From the NCBI GenBank assembly GCA_902784465.1, contig CACZUZ010000007.1, forward strand, positions 1 through 54,239: a stretch of DNA of 54,239 nucleotides. Reading direction: 5' to 3'. This stretch comes from an uncultured Bacteroidota bacterium (GTDB lineage Bacteria > Bacteroidota > Bacteroidia > Bacteroidales > P3). The position numbers and the translations under genes are program-made. A model generated the notes under the pieces. The model was not told the DNA's origin, ran no database searches, and worked only from the letters and a program-made list of their open reading frames with translations. Below, one piece after another: positions 42,704-51,723 of the stretch (its first letter is position 1; each line of letters starts with the position of its first letter).

Positions 42704-43678
42704 ATGAAAAAACACCACACCTATAAGTTCAATCCACACACGCTGTCGTACGAAAAGGTCAAAACCACTTTTGCCGACAAGCTCAAGAAGGTCTCCTTTT
42801 CGGCTGCCTTCGGTGTTGTTCTGGGTGTGGTGCTGATGGTGATAGGGATGCGTGTCTTTGAGTCTCCACGGCAGAAAAGGCTTGAACGGGAACTTGATGT
42901 CATGGAACGCCAGATGGCTAATATGCGACAGGTGATGAAACGCAATGAGGCGGTGCTTGCCGATTTGGAGAACCGAGACAACAGCATCTACCGCACTCTG
43001 CTTCAGGCTGAGCCCATTACCGACAGTGTACGTCGCGCCGGTATACTCGGGCAGAGCTATCAGGATCTTGACGGCTACGACCATTCTGATGTCATCAAGC
43101 TGACCACCAAGCGTCTGGACGATTTCACAAAACGTCTGTATGTACAGTCGAAATCGTTCGACGAGGTGTATAAGATGGCCTCCACCAAGAAGGAACGCCT
43201 CGACCACGTGCCGGCAATAATGCCGCTGCGAAAGAACAGTTGCAGCATCATATCGGGTTTCGGCGAACGATACCATCCTATTCTCCACTACCGCCGCATG
43301 CATACCGGCATCGACCTCTCGGCGAAGACGGGGACACCAATCTATGCCACTGGCGATGGCACAGTGCAGGTGGCGGGGCGCAGCGACGACCTTGCAGGTT
43401 ATGGCATAGCAGTGCTTGTCAACCATGGCTATGGCTATCAGACCCTCTATGGGCACATGAGCGACGTGACGGTGCGTCATGGACAGAAGGTGAAGCGTGG
43501 CGAACTGCTGGGCCATGTAGGTTCCACAGGTCTTGCTTCCGGGCCACACTGCCATTATGAGGTGTGGCTCAACGGCAAGAAAGTCAATCCTATATATTAT
43601 TTCTTCAACGATCTTACGCCTCAGGAGTATGAACAGGTGATAGAGGCGGCAAACCAGGAGAACCAATGTCTGTCGTGA
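42704..43678 (+). CDS. M23 family peptidoglycan metallopeptidase
   Basis: A 324-residue protein with one membrane helix (about 32-49), a coiled-coil-like region (about 55-90), and a LytM/M23 domain (about 175-305) with the metal motif H200-x3-D204, H251 in YGHM and H282-C-H284. All zinc residues are present, so it is likely an active endopeptidase on peptidoglycan cross-links, anchored to the inner membrane and facing the periplasm. It overlaps ispH by 13 nt. Confidence 0.92.
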   Translation: MKKHHTYKFNPHTLSYEKVKTTFADKLKKVSFSAAFGVVLGVVLMVIGMRVFESPRQKRLERELDVMERQMANMRQVMKRNEAVLADLENRDNSIYRTLLQAEPITDSVRRAGILGQSYQDLDGYDHSDVIKLTTKRLDDFTKRLYVQSKSFDEVYKMASTKKERLDHVPAIMPLRKNSCSIISGFGERYHPILHYRRMHTGIDLSAKTGTPIYATGDGTVQVAGRSDDLAGYGIAVLVNHGYGYQTLYGHMSDVTVRHGQKVKRGELLGHVGSTGLASGPHCHYEVWLNGKKVNPIYYFFNDLTPQEYEQVIEAANQENQCLS

Positions 43679-44541
43679 TAGATGAAAACGCGGGATTCTG
43701 CTTTGGCGTGGTCAAAGCAATAGCCGCTGCCGAAGAGCAACTCAGCAGCAGCAACAGTCTTTATTGCCTGGGTGATATAGTTCACAACAATGAGGAGGTG
43801 CAGCGCCTGTCGCAGATGGGTCTGCATGTTATCGACCATGAGGCCATGGGGCAGTTGCAGGGGGCCACAGTGTTGATACGTGCCCATGGGGAGCCACCGT
43901 CGACCTACGAGCTGGCAGAAAGGAGTGGCATACGGCTTATCGATGCTACATGCCCTATTGTGCTGACACTGCAAAAGAAGGTGCGCGACGGCTATCAGGA
44001 GATGCAGAAGGTTGGAGGACAGGTCGTTATTTTCGGAAAGAAAGGCCATGCCGAAGTGATAGGGCTCAACGGTCAAACCAACAATTCGGCAATCATAGTA
44101 TCGTCGCCCGACGACACCGAAGCCATCAATTTCAGTCGCCCGATACGACTGTACTCACAGACCACGAAAAGCCGCGAGGACTACAGTGTGCTGATTGAGA
44201 ACATCAGGGCATCGATAGTGAAAGCGGGAGTGGCAGAACCGGACTTTGTGGCATACAATACAATATGTAGCAGGGTCTCGAATCGTGCTACCCAGCTAGA
44301 GGCTTTTGCCAAGAATGTTGATGTCGTGATTTTTGTGTCGGGAGCCAACTCGTCGAATGGCCATTATCTATATGAATACTGCCGCAATGTGAAGAAAAAC
44401 ACATACATGATTTCCTCGCCCGAGGAACTGCGGAGAGAGTGGGTCGATGGCATGGATAGAATAGGCATTACGGGAGCCACCTCGACGCCGCGCTGGCTGA
44501 TGGAAGAGATAAAAATGAGGGTGGAGAGAGGACAAGCGTAG
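43666..44541 (+). CDS. ispH: 4-hydroxy-3-methylbut-2-enyl diphosphate reductase
   Basis: A 291-residue protein. The three iron-sulfur cysteines are visible: C12 (GFCFGV), C96 (DATCPIV) and C201 (NTICSRVSNRAT). Substrate-site histidines H40 and H74 (RAHGEP) and H128 are also present. IspH makes IPP and DMAPP in the last step of the MEP pathway. Cytoplasmic. The start lies within the M23 gene, suggesting coupled translation. Confidence 0.96.
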   Translation: MSVVIDENAGFCFGVVKAIAAAEEQLSSSNSLYCLGDIVHNNEEVQRLSQMGLHVIDHEAMGQLQGATVLIRAHGEPPSTYELAERSGIRLIDATCPIVLTLQKKVRDGYQEMQKVGGQVVIFGKKGHAEVIGLNGQTNNSAIIVSSPDDTEAINFSRPIRLYSQTTKSREDYSVLIENIRASIVKAGVAEPDFVAYNTICSRVSNRATQLEAFAKNVDVVIFVSGANSSNGHYLYEYCRNVKKNTYMISSPEELRREWVDGMDRIGITGATSTPRWLMEEIKMRVERGQA

Positions 44542-44634
44542 GCTGGCTAGGCTGCAATTGAACGATAAGAAAGCCACAGTGCGTGTCAGCCCCGTCCGAC
44601 GACAATCCGCAAACAAAAAATGTAAACCAGAATA

Positions 44635-45777
44635 ATGTATATTGAACGCTTACAACTGGCAAACTTCAAGAACTATGAGGAGCTTGACGTTGAATTCTCG
44701 AACAACGTCAACTGCCTGGTTGGCAACAACGGAGTGGGCAAAACCAACTTGCTTGACGCCCTCTACTATTTGTCATTCTGTAAGAGCTATTTTAATCCCG
44801 TTGACAGTCAGAATATTCGTCTGGGAGGTGACTTTTTTGCAATACATGGACACTATCGCATGGATGACATCCAGTCGAACGACACAGCAACCGTGTCATG
44901 CACATTGCAGAAAGGCCAGTCGAAAAAGCTGAAGTTCAACAAAAAAGCATGTACAACCTTTGCAGAGCACATCGGACGCATACCATTGGTTATAGTAACT
45001 CCCAGCGACCAGAACCTGATAATGGGTGGCAGCGAGGTGCGACGCAAGTTTATCGATGGCATTATATCGCAGGTGGACAAGGTCTATTTGCGGCATCTCC
45101 TTGACTATCAAAAAGCTTTAGACCAACGGAACCGGCTGTTGAAGCAGTTCTATGAGAACCGTTATTTCGAAGAGGATTCGATAGCAGTGTGGGATGAGCA
45201 GCTGGTACGCAACGGAGAACCGATTGTCGCTGCCCGTCGTACTTTTCTTGACGAGTTCTGTCCACTGTTCGAGAAATACTATTTTCTGATACATCCCGAT
45301 GCACCTAATTCTGAACCGCCGACAATAGTATATGAGTCCCAGTTCGGTGAGACTTTACCGTCGATGGAGGAGCAGCTCAGGTCAAGTTATCGTCGTGATG
45401 CTCAAGTGCAGTATACAACAATAGGTCCCCATAAGGAGGACCTACAGTTCGGCATTGGAGACTTCCCTGCCAAGCGTTTCGGCTCTCAAGGGCAGCAGAA
45501 GACTTTTCTCTTGGCTTTGAAACTGGCTCAGTTTGAATATATTCAAGCCCATACGGCGACCAAGCCAATCCTGTTGCTGGATGACATCTTCGACAAGCTC
45601 GACATGCAGCGAGTCAGCCAGCTTGTGCTGCTTGTGGGCAGCGACCGTTTCGGGCAGGTGTTCATCACCGACACCCAGCAAGGCCGTGTGGAGTCAATCT
45701 TCATGCAGGCACCTGATATGCCACACAAGATTTTCAGGGTTGAGAAATCTAAACTGATTGTTGAAAGTCAAAAATGA
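44635..45777 (+). CDS. recF: DNA replication/repair protein RecF
   Basis: A 380-residue protein. The Walker A GNNGVGKTN is at 30-38, the ABC signature is GSQGQQKTFLLAL, and Walker B is ILLLDDIFDKLD. It loads or stabilises RecA at single-strand gaps. The following DUF721 gene overlaps its stop (ATGA), a pairing common in Bacteroidetes. Confidence 0.95.
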   Translation: MYIERLQLANFKNYEELDVEFSNNVNCLVGNNGVGKTNLLDALYYLSFCKSYFNPVDSQNIRLGGDFFAIHGHYRMDDIQSNDTATVSCTLQKGQSKKLKFNKKACTTFAEHIGRIPLVIVTPSDQNLIMGGSEVRRKFIDGIISQVDKVYLRHLLDYQKALDQRNRLLKQFYENRYFEEDSIAVWDEQLVRNGEPIVAARRTFLDEFCPLFEKYYFLIHPDAPNSEPPTIVYESQFGETLPSMEEQLRSSYRRDAQVQYTTIGPHKEDLQFGIGDFPAKRFGSQGQQKTFLLALKLAQFEYIQAHTATKPILLLDDIFDKLDMQRVSQLVLLVGSDRFGQVFITDTQQGRVESIFMQAPDMPHKIFRVEKSKLIVESQK

Positions 45778-46064
45778 ACCACGAGCATACACTTAAAGAC
45801 TTGATAGATGCGGCATTGAGGAAATACAATTTCGATGACAGCATCATGGTGGAACGGGTAGAACAGGCCTATCGGGAGACCGTAGGTGAGTTTATCGTCA
45901 TGCTCACCCGTGCCGTGAACTACGACGTCCATAGCCATGCCTTGAAGGTGACACTCTCGTCGCCCGCCTTGAAGAACGAGCTTTCATACAAGACGACAGA
46001 CCTTGTTAATGCCATAAACAAGCGGTTAGGCAGGGATGAGGTGAGAAAGATAGTGATGCTGTGA
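45774..46064 (+). CDS. DUF721 (DciA-like) protein
   Basis: A 96-residue protein matching the DUF721 domain: TLKDLIDAALRKYNFDD, VERVEQAYRETVG and HALKVTLSSPALKNELSYK. Full-length DciA loads the replicative helicase in many bacteria lacking DnaC. This short form next to recF is typical of Bacteroidetes and may have a similar role, but that is inferred. Confidence 0.85.
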   Translation: MNHEHTLKDLIDAALRKYNFDDSIMVERVEQAYRETVGEFIVMLTRAVNYDVHSHALKVTLSSPALKNELSYKTTDLVNAINKRLGRDEVRKIVML

Positions 46065-46102
46065 CCTGATGCGGGCAAATTACGCGATTTGAGGGATTCC
46101 GG

Positions 46103-48046
46103 CTACCTGTATGGAACGCCCAGGGTGTCGCACTGGTTTATCCAAGACTGTCTGTATCGTGGCGAGTTCTGTGAGGCAATGATGAGAGTGTCGAAACAGT
46201 AGCGTTCGCGAAGCTCAGAGACGGTGATGTAAGGGCTTTCGCGTAGCAGCAGATAGTCGAGCTTGGCTATGTCGGCCGACAGTGGACGTTGACGGTAGTT
46301 GCTGCGATCGATGATGCGCATTGTCATGTCACCGAATCCTACAAACCTGCTGTCTACAAACAGGATGCCATCGTTGAACGTGGTGTCCAATGCAAGGATA
46401 TGGGTTCGTTTGGCTTTATGCCAGATGAGGTTGTTGCCGGACTGATAGTCGATACTTTGTGGCGACAGGGCTATGCTGTTGTCGCACAGCAAGTAACTGT
46501 CGTGACCAGCAAAAAATTCTATGGCTGTGCGGTTGCCGATATTGTATATGGTGAAATCTCGCTGTGAGGAGCAACGGTTTTCGACAATGCGGCAATGAAT
46601 AATTAGAGGTATCGCAAGTGCAAGAGCAAGAGCCAGCATGGCAGTGCTACGGCGAATAAGGGCTACCACGGCAGCAACAACTATCGCCAGGGTAAAGAAA
46701 AGCATCAGCTGGTCGAAATAAACACCTTCAATTATCGCTTTAGGCCATGAGGCTATATGGGTTGTTATTGAACTAGTTGCCGATAGTTCTGCGGCAACTA
46801 TGCTGCCTAGAATATTGAAAAGCCAGGGCCACCAAGCGAAAAAAGTCATGACCATGATGCTGGCAAGCAGGAGGCCGGCGAAAGGAACAATGACGATATT
46901 GGCGACGAGGAAATACAGAGGGAACTGATGGAAATAGTAGAGGATAAATGGGGAGACTGCCAATTGAGCGGACAGGCTTACGGCGGCAAGGTCGCGTAGA
47001 CGTCTCAGTAGCCAGATGGGAATCCTTGCCATTCTGTTCTTTACGTAAGGTAAGGGGGTGAGTTCCTGCAGACGATGGACAAGAACGACTATAGAGATGA
47101 CAGAACAGTAAGAAAGCTGGAAGCCAATCTCGAACAGCCACAAAGGGTTGATGGCAAGCAAGATGACGGCAGATGCTGCTATGGTGTTGAGTATGGGAGG
47201 GCGATGGAAGAATGTCTGTCCAATGACGATGAGCGAAAACATCAGCCCTGCACGTGTTGTGCCTGGCGCCATGCCTGTAAGCATCACAAATAGGCAGATT
47301 GCGGCGAGTTGTATGCACCCTTTGATTATGCGGTGGCGACGGCGATTGCTGAGGAAGAAGAGGCAATAACCAACGAGCATGGCCACAATGCCAACGTGTA
47401 ATCCGCTGACGCAGAGCAGATGAGTGATTCCGGCTCCGCGAAAGGAAGACTCGGTTTCGGGCGACAGATCGTCGTCCCAGCCAAGGAAGATGGCTTCGGC
47501 AATGCCACGTTGTTCGGGTGTGAGGACAGAATTCTGTATTATCCCTATAAGCTTGAGCCTTAGGGCGTTGATGTGAGCCATGATGCCTGCCTTAGAGTGG
47601 CTTAGTATGCGGTAGTTGGTGGACGGGACATAGGCCGTGTGTGTTATTCCGCGTCGGAGCAGGTGTTTGCGGTAGTCAAACTGGTGAGGATTGTCGACCG
47701 ATGAGGGTACAGATGGACGGGCATAGACCAGAAGCTGGTCACCGATGGAAGGCAGGCTGTCGGAAGGGGAGAGGTACAGCAAGATTTTTCCACGGCAATG
47801 GTGGAAAGAACTGCAACTGTCATCGCCAATCTCGACAACCTCGGCAGGAACTTTCATCGACTTGGTGCCGTGGGTGGGAATGGCGCTGACCTCGACGAGC
47901 ATCCAGTTGTAGTCGCCGACAAAATGGCTATAGTGAGCGTCGTTGCGAGAGGGGTCACGCAGCGAGGAGAGTAAACCAAAACAGCCCTCGCACACTAGGA
48001 TGACAAGTGCTACGAGGGCTGCAACAGGTATTAAAGGCTGCTTCAA
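46103..48046 (-). CDS. ComEC/Rec2-family DNA uptake membrane protein
   Basis: A 647-residue protein. It has two N-terminal helices, a DUF4131/OB-like region (about 60-180), and a Competence domain with ITHLLCVSGLHVGIVAMLVGY and multiple helices (about 190-490). The C-terminal region (about 500-647) shows no HxHxDH metallo-beta-lactamase motif, so only the channel part is well preserved. ComEC carries single-stranded DNA across the inner membrane in natural transformation. Other competence genes are not in the window. Confidence 0.88.
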   Translation of the reverse strand: MKQPLIPVAALVALVILVCEGCFGLLSSLRDPSRNDAHYSHFVGDYNWMLVEVSAIPTHGTKSMKVPAEVVEIGDDSCSSFHHCRGKILLYLSPSDSLPSIGDQLLVYARPSVPSSVDNPHQFDYRKHLLRRGITHTAYVPSTNYRILSHSKAGIMAHINALRLKLIGIIQNSVLTPEQRGIAEAIFLGWDDDLSPETESSFRGAGITHLLCVSGLHVGIVAMLVGYCLFFLSNRRRHRIIKGCIQLAAICLFVMLTGMAPGTTRAGLMFSLIVIGQTFFHRPPILNTIAASAVILLAINPLWLFEIGFQLSYCSVISIVVLVHRLQELTPLPYVKNRMARIPIWLLRRLRDLAAVSLSAQLAVSPFILYYFHQFPLYFLVANIVIVPFAGLLLASIMVMTFFAWWPWLFNILGSIVAAELSATSSITTHIASWPKAIIEGVYFDQLMLFFTLAIVVAAVVALIRRSTAMLALALALAIPLIIHCRIVENRCSSQRDFTIYNIGNRTAIEFFAGHDSYLLCDNSIALSPQSIDYQSGNNLIWHKAKRTHILALDTTFNDGILFVDSRFVGFGDMTMRIIDRSNYRQRPLSADIAKLDYLLLRESPYITVSELRERYCFDTLIIASQNSPRYRQSWINQCDTLGVPYR

Positions 48047-48097
48047 GTCTTTCTTGAACTAATGATTGACTGATAGCTGATTTTCAATAAGTCTCTA

Positions 48098-49471
48098 TCA
48101 ACCTTTTTCGAGTTCGGTGAAATATTCATAGAAATACGGAATGGTCTCGATGCCTTTGAAGAAGTTGAAGAGAGGGTAGTTCTCGTTGGGAGCGTGGATG
48201 GCGTCGCTACCAAGGCCGAAGCCCATGAGGATGCTCTTGATGCCAAGGATGCGTTCGAAACCGGCGACGATGGGGATGCTTCCACCGCTGCGGGTCGGTA
48301 TGGGGCGTTTGCCGAAGGTGGTGGTGAGAGCTTTCTCGGCAGCTTTGTAGGCGTTCATCTCGAGAGGGCTGACATAGGCGGCGCCACCATGGGATGGGGT
48401 GACTTTGACGGTGACACAGTCGGGTGCGGCAGCTTCGAAATAGTCCTTGAAGAGCTTGCTAATCTTCTCGAAATCCTGGTTGGCGACGAGACGGGTGGAG
48501 ATTTTTGCATAAGCCTTGCTGGGAAGGACAGTCTTGGAACCTTCGCCAGTGTGGCCGCCCCAGATGCCGCACACATCGAGGCAAGGACGGATACCGGTGC
48601 GCTCGGTGGTGGTAAAGCCTTTTTCGCCGTGAACATCCTTGATAGAGAGGCTCTTCTTGTAGTTTTCGAGGTTGAAAGGAGCTTGTGCCATAAGTGCGCG
48701 TTCCTCGTCGCTGATTACCAGCACGTCGTCGTAGAAACCAGGGATGGTGATATGGTTGTTCTCGTCGTGGAGACCGGCAATCATCTTGCAAAGGATGTTG
48801 ATGGGGTTGGCCACAGCGCCGCCGTAGATGCCGCTGTGGAGGTCGTGGTCGGGGCCGGTGACTTCGACATCCCAGTAGCAGAGGCCGCGGAGACCACTGG
48901 TGATAGAGGGAGTGTCCTGTGCTATCATGCCGGTGTCGGAGACAAGGATGACATCGGCTTTGAGCATCTCTTTGTGCTCCTCGCAGAAGCCGTAGAGGCT
49001 GACGCTGCCAATCTCCTCTTCGCCTTCGAGCATGAACTTGACGTTGCAGGGGAGTTGGTCGGTCTTGACCATGAATTCGAAAGCTTTGGCCTGCATGAAG
49101 CTCTGTCCTTTGTCGTCGTCGGCACCACGTGCCCAGATTTTTTCGTCTTTGATGACAGGCTCAAAAGGCTCTGTGTTCCAGAGTTCGAGAGGAGCCACAG
49201 GCATTACGTCGTAGTGGCCATAGACGATGACGGTGGGTTTGGAAGGGTCGATGGTCTTTTCGCCATAGACGACAGGGTTGCCGGCAGAGGGCATGACCTC
49301 GGCCTTGTCGCAGCCGGCAGCAAGGAGCAGCTCGCGCCAGCGGTTGGCACAGCGCACCATGTCCTCCTTGTGCTCGCTTTCGGCACTGATGGAAGGGATG
49401 CGGATGAGAGAGAAGAGTTCTTCAAGGAAGCGATCCTTGTTGGCTTCGATGTATTGTTTTACGTTGTTCAT
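48098..49471 (-). CDS. M20 family dipeptidase
   Basis: A 457-residue protein with the M20 metal motifs: VYGHYDVMPV (His and Asp), ARGADDDKGQ, EGEEEIGS (catalytic Glu pair) and the C-terminal GLGSDAIHAPNE. It is close to the carnosinase/PepV-like dipeptidases (CNDP type) that cleave short peptides with two zinc ions. No signal peptide, so cytoplasmic. The gap to the TPR gene holds a nonamer repeat. Confidence 0.92.
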   Translation of the reverse strand: MNNVKQYIEANKDRFLEELFSLIRIPSISAESEHKEDMVRCANRWRELLLAAGCDKAEVMPSAGNPVVYGEKTIDPSKPTVIVYGHYDVMPVAPLELWNTEPFEPVIKDEKIWARGADDDKGQSFMQAKAFEFMVKTDQLPCNVKFMLEGEEEIGSVSLYGFCEEHKEMLKADVILVSDTGMIAQDTPSITSGLRGLCYWDVEVTGPDHDLHSGIYGGAVANPINILCKMIAGLHDENNHITIPGFYDDVLVISDEERALMAQAPFNLENYKKSLSIKDVHGEKGFTTTERTGIRPCLDVCGIWGGHTGEGSKTVLPSKAYAKISTRLVANQDFEKISKLFKDYFEAAAPDCVTVKVTPSHGGAAYVSPLEMNAYKAAEKALTTTFGKRPIPTRSGGSIPIVAGFERILGIKSILMGFGLGSDAIHAPNENYPLFNFFKGIETIPYFYEYFTELEKG

Positions 49472-49502
49472 TATATTGGGGGTTAATTGATTTAATAGAT
49501 TA

Positions 49503-49539
49503 TATAGAAGCTCTAGAAGCTCTAGATTATCTAGAAAGC
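49503..49539. repeat. Four phased 9-10 bp units (TCTAGAAGC type)
   Basis: Units TATAGAAGC, TCTAGAAGC, TCTAGATTA and TCTAGAAAGC follow each other without spacers in the gap between the co-directional TPR and dipeptidase genes. The TCTAGA core is palindromic. It is a third short-period array with a different core from those at 13146 and 26917. Confidence 0.65.
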
Positions 49540-49545
49540 TTTAAA

Positions 49546-50526
49546 TTATTTGATGAAACCTAGTTCCTTGGCCTTGGCATAGCTGATTTCGGCATTGGTC
49601 TTGTCGCCGAGCATCTCGTAGGCGACACCCTTGTTGTGGTAGGCCTCAGGGAATTGTGGGTCTATCTCTAAAGCTTTGTTAAAGAAGTCGATGGCGGCAT
49701 TATAGTCTTCGTATAGTTCCAGTTCAAGACGGCCACGGTTGAACCAAGCGTATTTGAAATTGGGGTCGATTTCGAGAATCTTCACATAGTATTCGTTGGC
49801 TATGTCGGCTTCCTCGGCATCCTGATAGAACTGGGCGATGCCGTAGAGGATGTTGACATTGCCAGGGTCGAGGCTTAGTGCGGTGGTCAGATATTCGAGG
49901 CCGAGCTTGTTGCTGTTGTTGATATAAAGCATTCCAAGTTGTTCGTAAGCAGGTGCATAATCGGGATAGAGCTCGGTCAGATGGCGGAAATAGTAGACTG
50001 CATTGGTGGTATCGTTGTTCTCCATGTAGATGAATCCCTTCATGAAGAGGGCGGTCTTGTTGTCCTTGTCTTGGGCGAGGACCTTGTTGAGGTTCTCCAT
50101 GGCAAGTTCGTAGTTGCTGCTGTAGAAAGCTATCTCGCCCATTTTCATGCATGCCTCGAAGTTGTTCTCGTCAAGCTTCAGTGCTTGATTGAGAGCGGAA
50201 TAGCTTTCGTCGACATTGCCGAGGCTGAAATAGGCGTCGCCGAGGGCTGTATAGTATTCGGTACGCTTGTTGTCGAGCTCGGTGGCTTTTTTCAGGTCGG
50301 TGATGGCATCCTTGAAATATTGCGACAGGTTTTTCTCATTACCAAGGCTGATAAGCAGTTTGCCGCGTTGGTAATAGAGGTCGGCATCATCGGGAGACTT
50401 CTTTATCTTGTCATCCAACATTTTAAGAGCGTCTTCCCGCGGCATATTGTCAGTCTGGTTGTTAGCGCAAGAGGCTATGATGGTGGCGGCAAAGACTATA
50501 ACAATGAGACGTAAAAGGTATTTCAT
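49546..50526 (-). CDS. TPR-repeat lipoprotein
   Basis: A 326-residue protein with a lipoprotein signal (IASC, C20) and about eight tetratricopeptide repeats over the rest, e.g. ADLYYQRGKLLISLG, TEYYTALGDAYFSLGN and PEAYHNKGVAYEMLGD. It is probably anchored to the outer or inner membrane and serves as a protein-protein scaffold in the envelope. The partner is unknown. Confidence 0.9.
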   Translation of the reverse strand: MKYLLRLIVIVFAATIIASCANNQTDNMPREDALKMLDDKIKKSPDDADLYYQRGKLLISLGNEKNLSQYFKDAITDLKKATELDNKRTEYYTALGDAYFSLGNVDESYSALNQALKLDENNFEACMKMGEIAFYSSNYELAMENLNKVLAQDKDNKTALFMKGFIYMENNDTTNAVYYFRHLTELYPDYAPAYEQLGMLYINNSNKLGLEYLTTALSLDPGNVNILYGIAQFYQDAEEADIANEYYVKILEIDPNFKYAWFNRGRLELELYEDYNAAIDFFNKALEIDPQFPEAYHNKGVAYEMLGDKTNAEISYAKAKELGFIK

Positions 50527-50610
50527 GTAAAGAAAAACTATATATCTGTAAAAAAATTATGTAAAAATGAAACTTTTTTGGTCAAACAGCGTAAACAGAA
50601 GCGTGCTTAC

Positions 50611-51675
50611 TTATTTCAAAGATGTATTTTTGGCGGGACCCTCGAACGAGAGTCCTGCTTTTTTCACTATCTCGGCCAATGCGACGGGAATGGCGAGAGC
50701 CAGTATTGATGAAGCGGTAAGGAACAATCCAAACGGCATGGTCCCCTTCAGTCCGGCTTTCAGAGCCACTATGGAGCAGCCCCAGATGACAAACATCTGC
50801 AGAAGGTAAATCCAATAGCAGTCTTTGGAAATGAGTGTAAGTATCTTAGAGGTGATTTTCAGTTTCTTTATTGCGCAGGCAATCAGGTAGAAGAAAGGTA
50901 TTGACGATACGCCTGTGACTATGTGCCACCATCCTAATTGGGGGTGTTCGAAACCAATATCCATGCCTTCGCCGAATACCCATGCTGTCCAAGAGACAAA
51001 AGGTATGGACATCAGTCCCCATTGCCATATTTTCACACTGCGTATTTCGTCAATCCATTCGGCGCAAAGCACACCAAGGCAGTAGAAGAAAGAGTACTGG
51101 CAGAAGTCGTAGGCCGCGAGGAATTGGGATTGTGGCAGCATGGGGAGAAACAATGTGGCGACGCAGGTAAGCACACGTCCCCATTGGGGTAGGCGGAAGA
51201 AGAGAGGGGAGATGAGATAGTAGCCGAAGAGGATGTAAATGTACCAGAGGAAAGAGGTCTCGCTCAGGCGGGGAGAGAGGAGGAGGGTGCGAAGCGACTG
51301 CCATACATATCCGCCCGAGAATGGTACTCCCTTGAACAGGCACGCCAGAAGAGCAGCAGTCATGCCAACAACGATGAACCAAACGAAGAATTTCTTGATT
51401 TTACGCCAAATATAGTTGGCGTATTCAAGTGGAGATTTAATCTCTTTGTATGTGTATCGAATAAGGAAAGCTGAGAGGAAGAGGAACAACTCCATGTGGA
51501 AGGAGTAGATCCAGTTGTGGAGACCGTGCGAGTACCAGTAGGGTTCGCTGCCGACGCTGGAATGCCCCAGTACGACAAGTGTCATCGCCAAGCCAATCAT
51601 CATGTCGATAGCCACAAGACGCTGTTTGTCATTTCCGGTTTTTGGGGAGTGCTGTTTTTTTTCTTTTTTTGCCAT
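50611..51675 (-). CDS. Acyltransferase 3 family membrane protein
   Basis: A 354-residue protein with about ten membrane helices and the family start RLVAIDMMIGLAMTLVVLGHS (the H is the usual catalytic-site His), then YSFHMELFLFLSAFLIRYTY. Acyltransferase 3 proteins add acetyl or other acyl groups to sugars of cell-surface glycans. It lies next to an exporter permease and O-acetylation genes, which fits such a role. Confidence 0.88.
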   Translation of the reverse strand: MAKKEKKQHSPKTGNDKQRLVAIDMMIGLAMTLVVLGHSSVGSEPYWYSHGLHNWIYSFHMELFLFLSAFLIRYTYKEIKSPLEYANYIWRKIKKFFVWFIVVGMTAALLACLFKGVPFSGGYVWQSLRTLLLSPRLSETSFLWYIYILFGYYLISPLFFRLPQWGRVLTCVATLFLPMLPQSQFLAAYDFCQYSFFYCLGVLCAEWIDEIRSVKIWQWGLMSIPFVSWTAWVFGEGMDIGFEHPQLGWWHIVTGVSSIPFFYLIACAIKKLKITSKILTLISKDCYWIYLLQMFVIWGCSIVALKAGLKGTMPFGLFLTASSILALAIPVALAEIVKKAGLSFEGPAKNTSLK

Positions 51676-51723
51676 TTTGATTTGTTCAGCCGTGAAAAAT
51701 ACCTATAATCAACTGTCAACCAA

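Noticed and set aside
48194-49486. 430-codon open frame on the plus strand
   Set aside because: It is the antisense of the M20 dipeptidase gene, whose minus-strand product has all the family motifs. The plus-strand product matches nothing and is an effect of codon bias.
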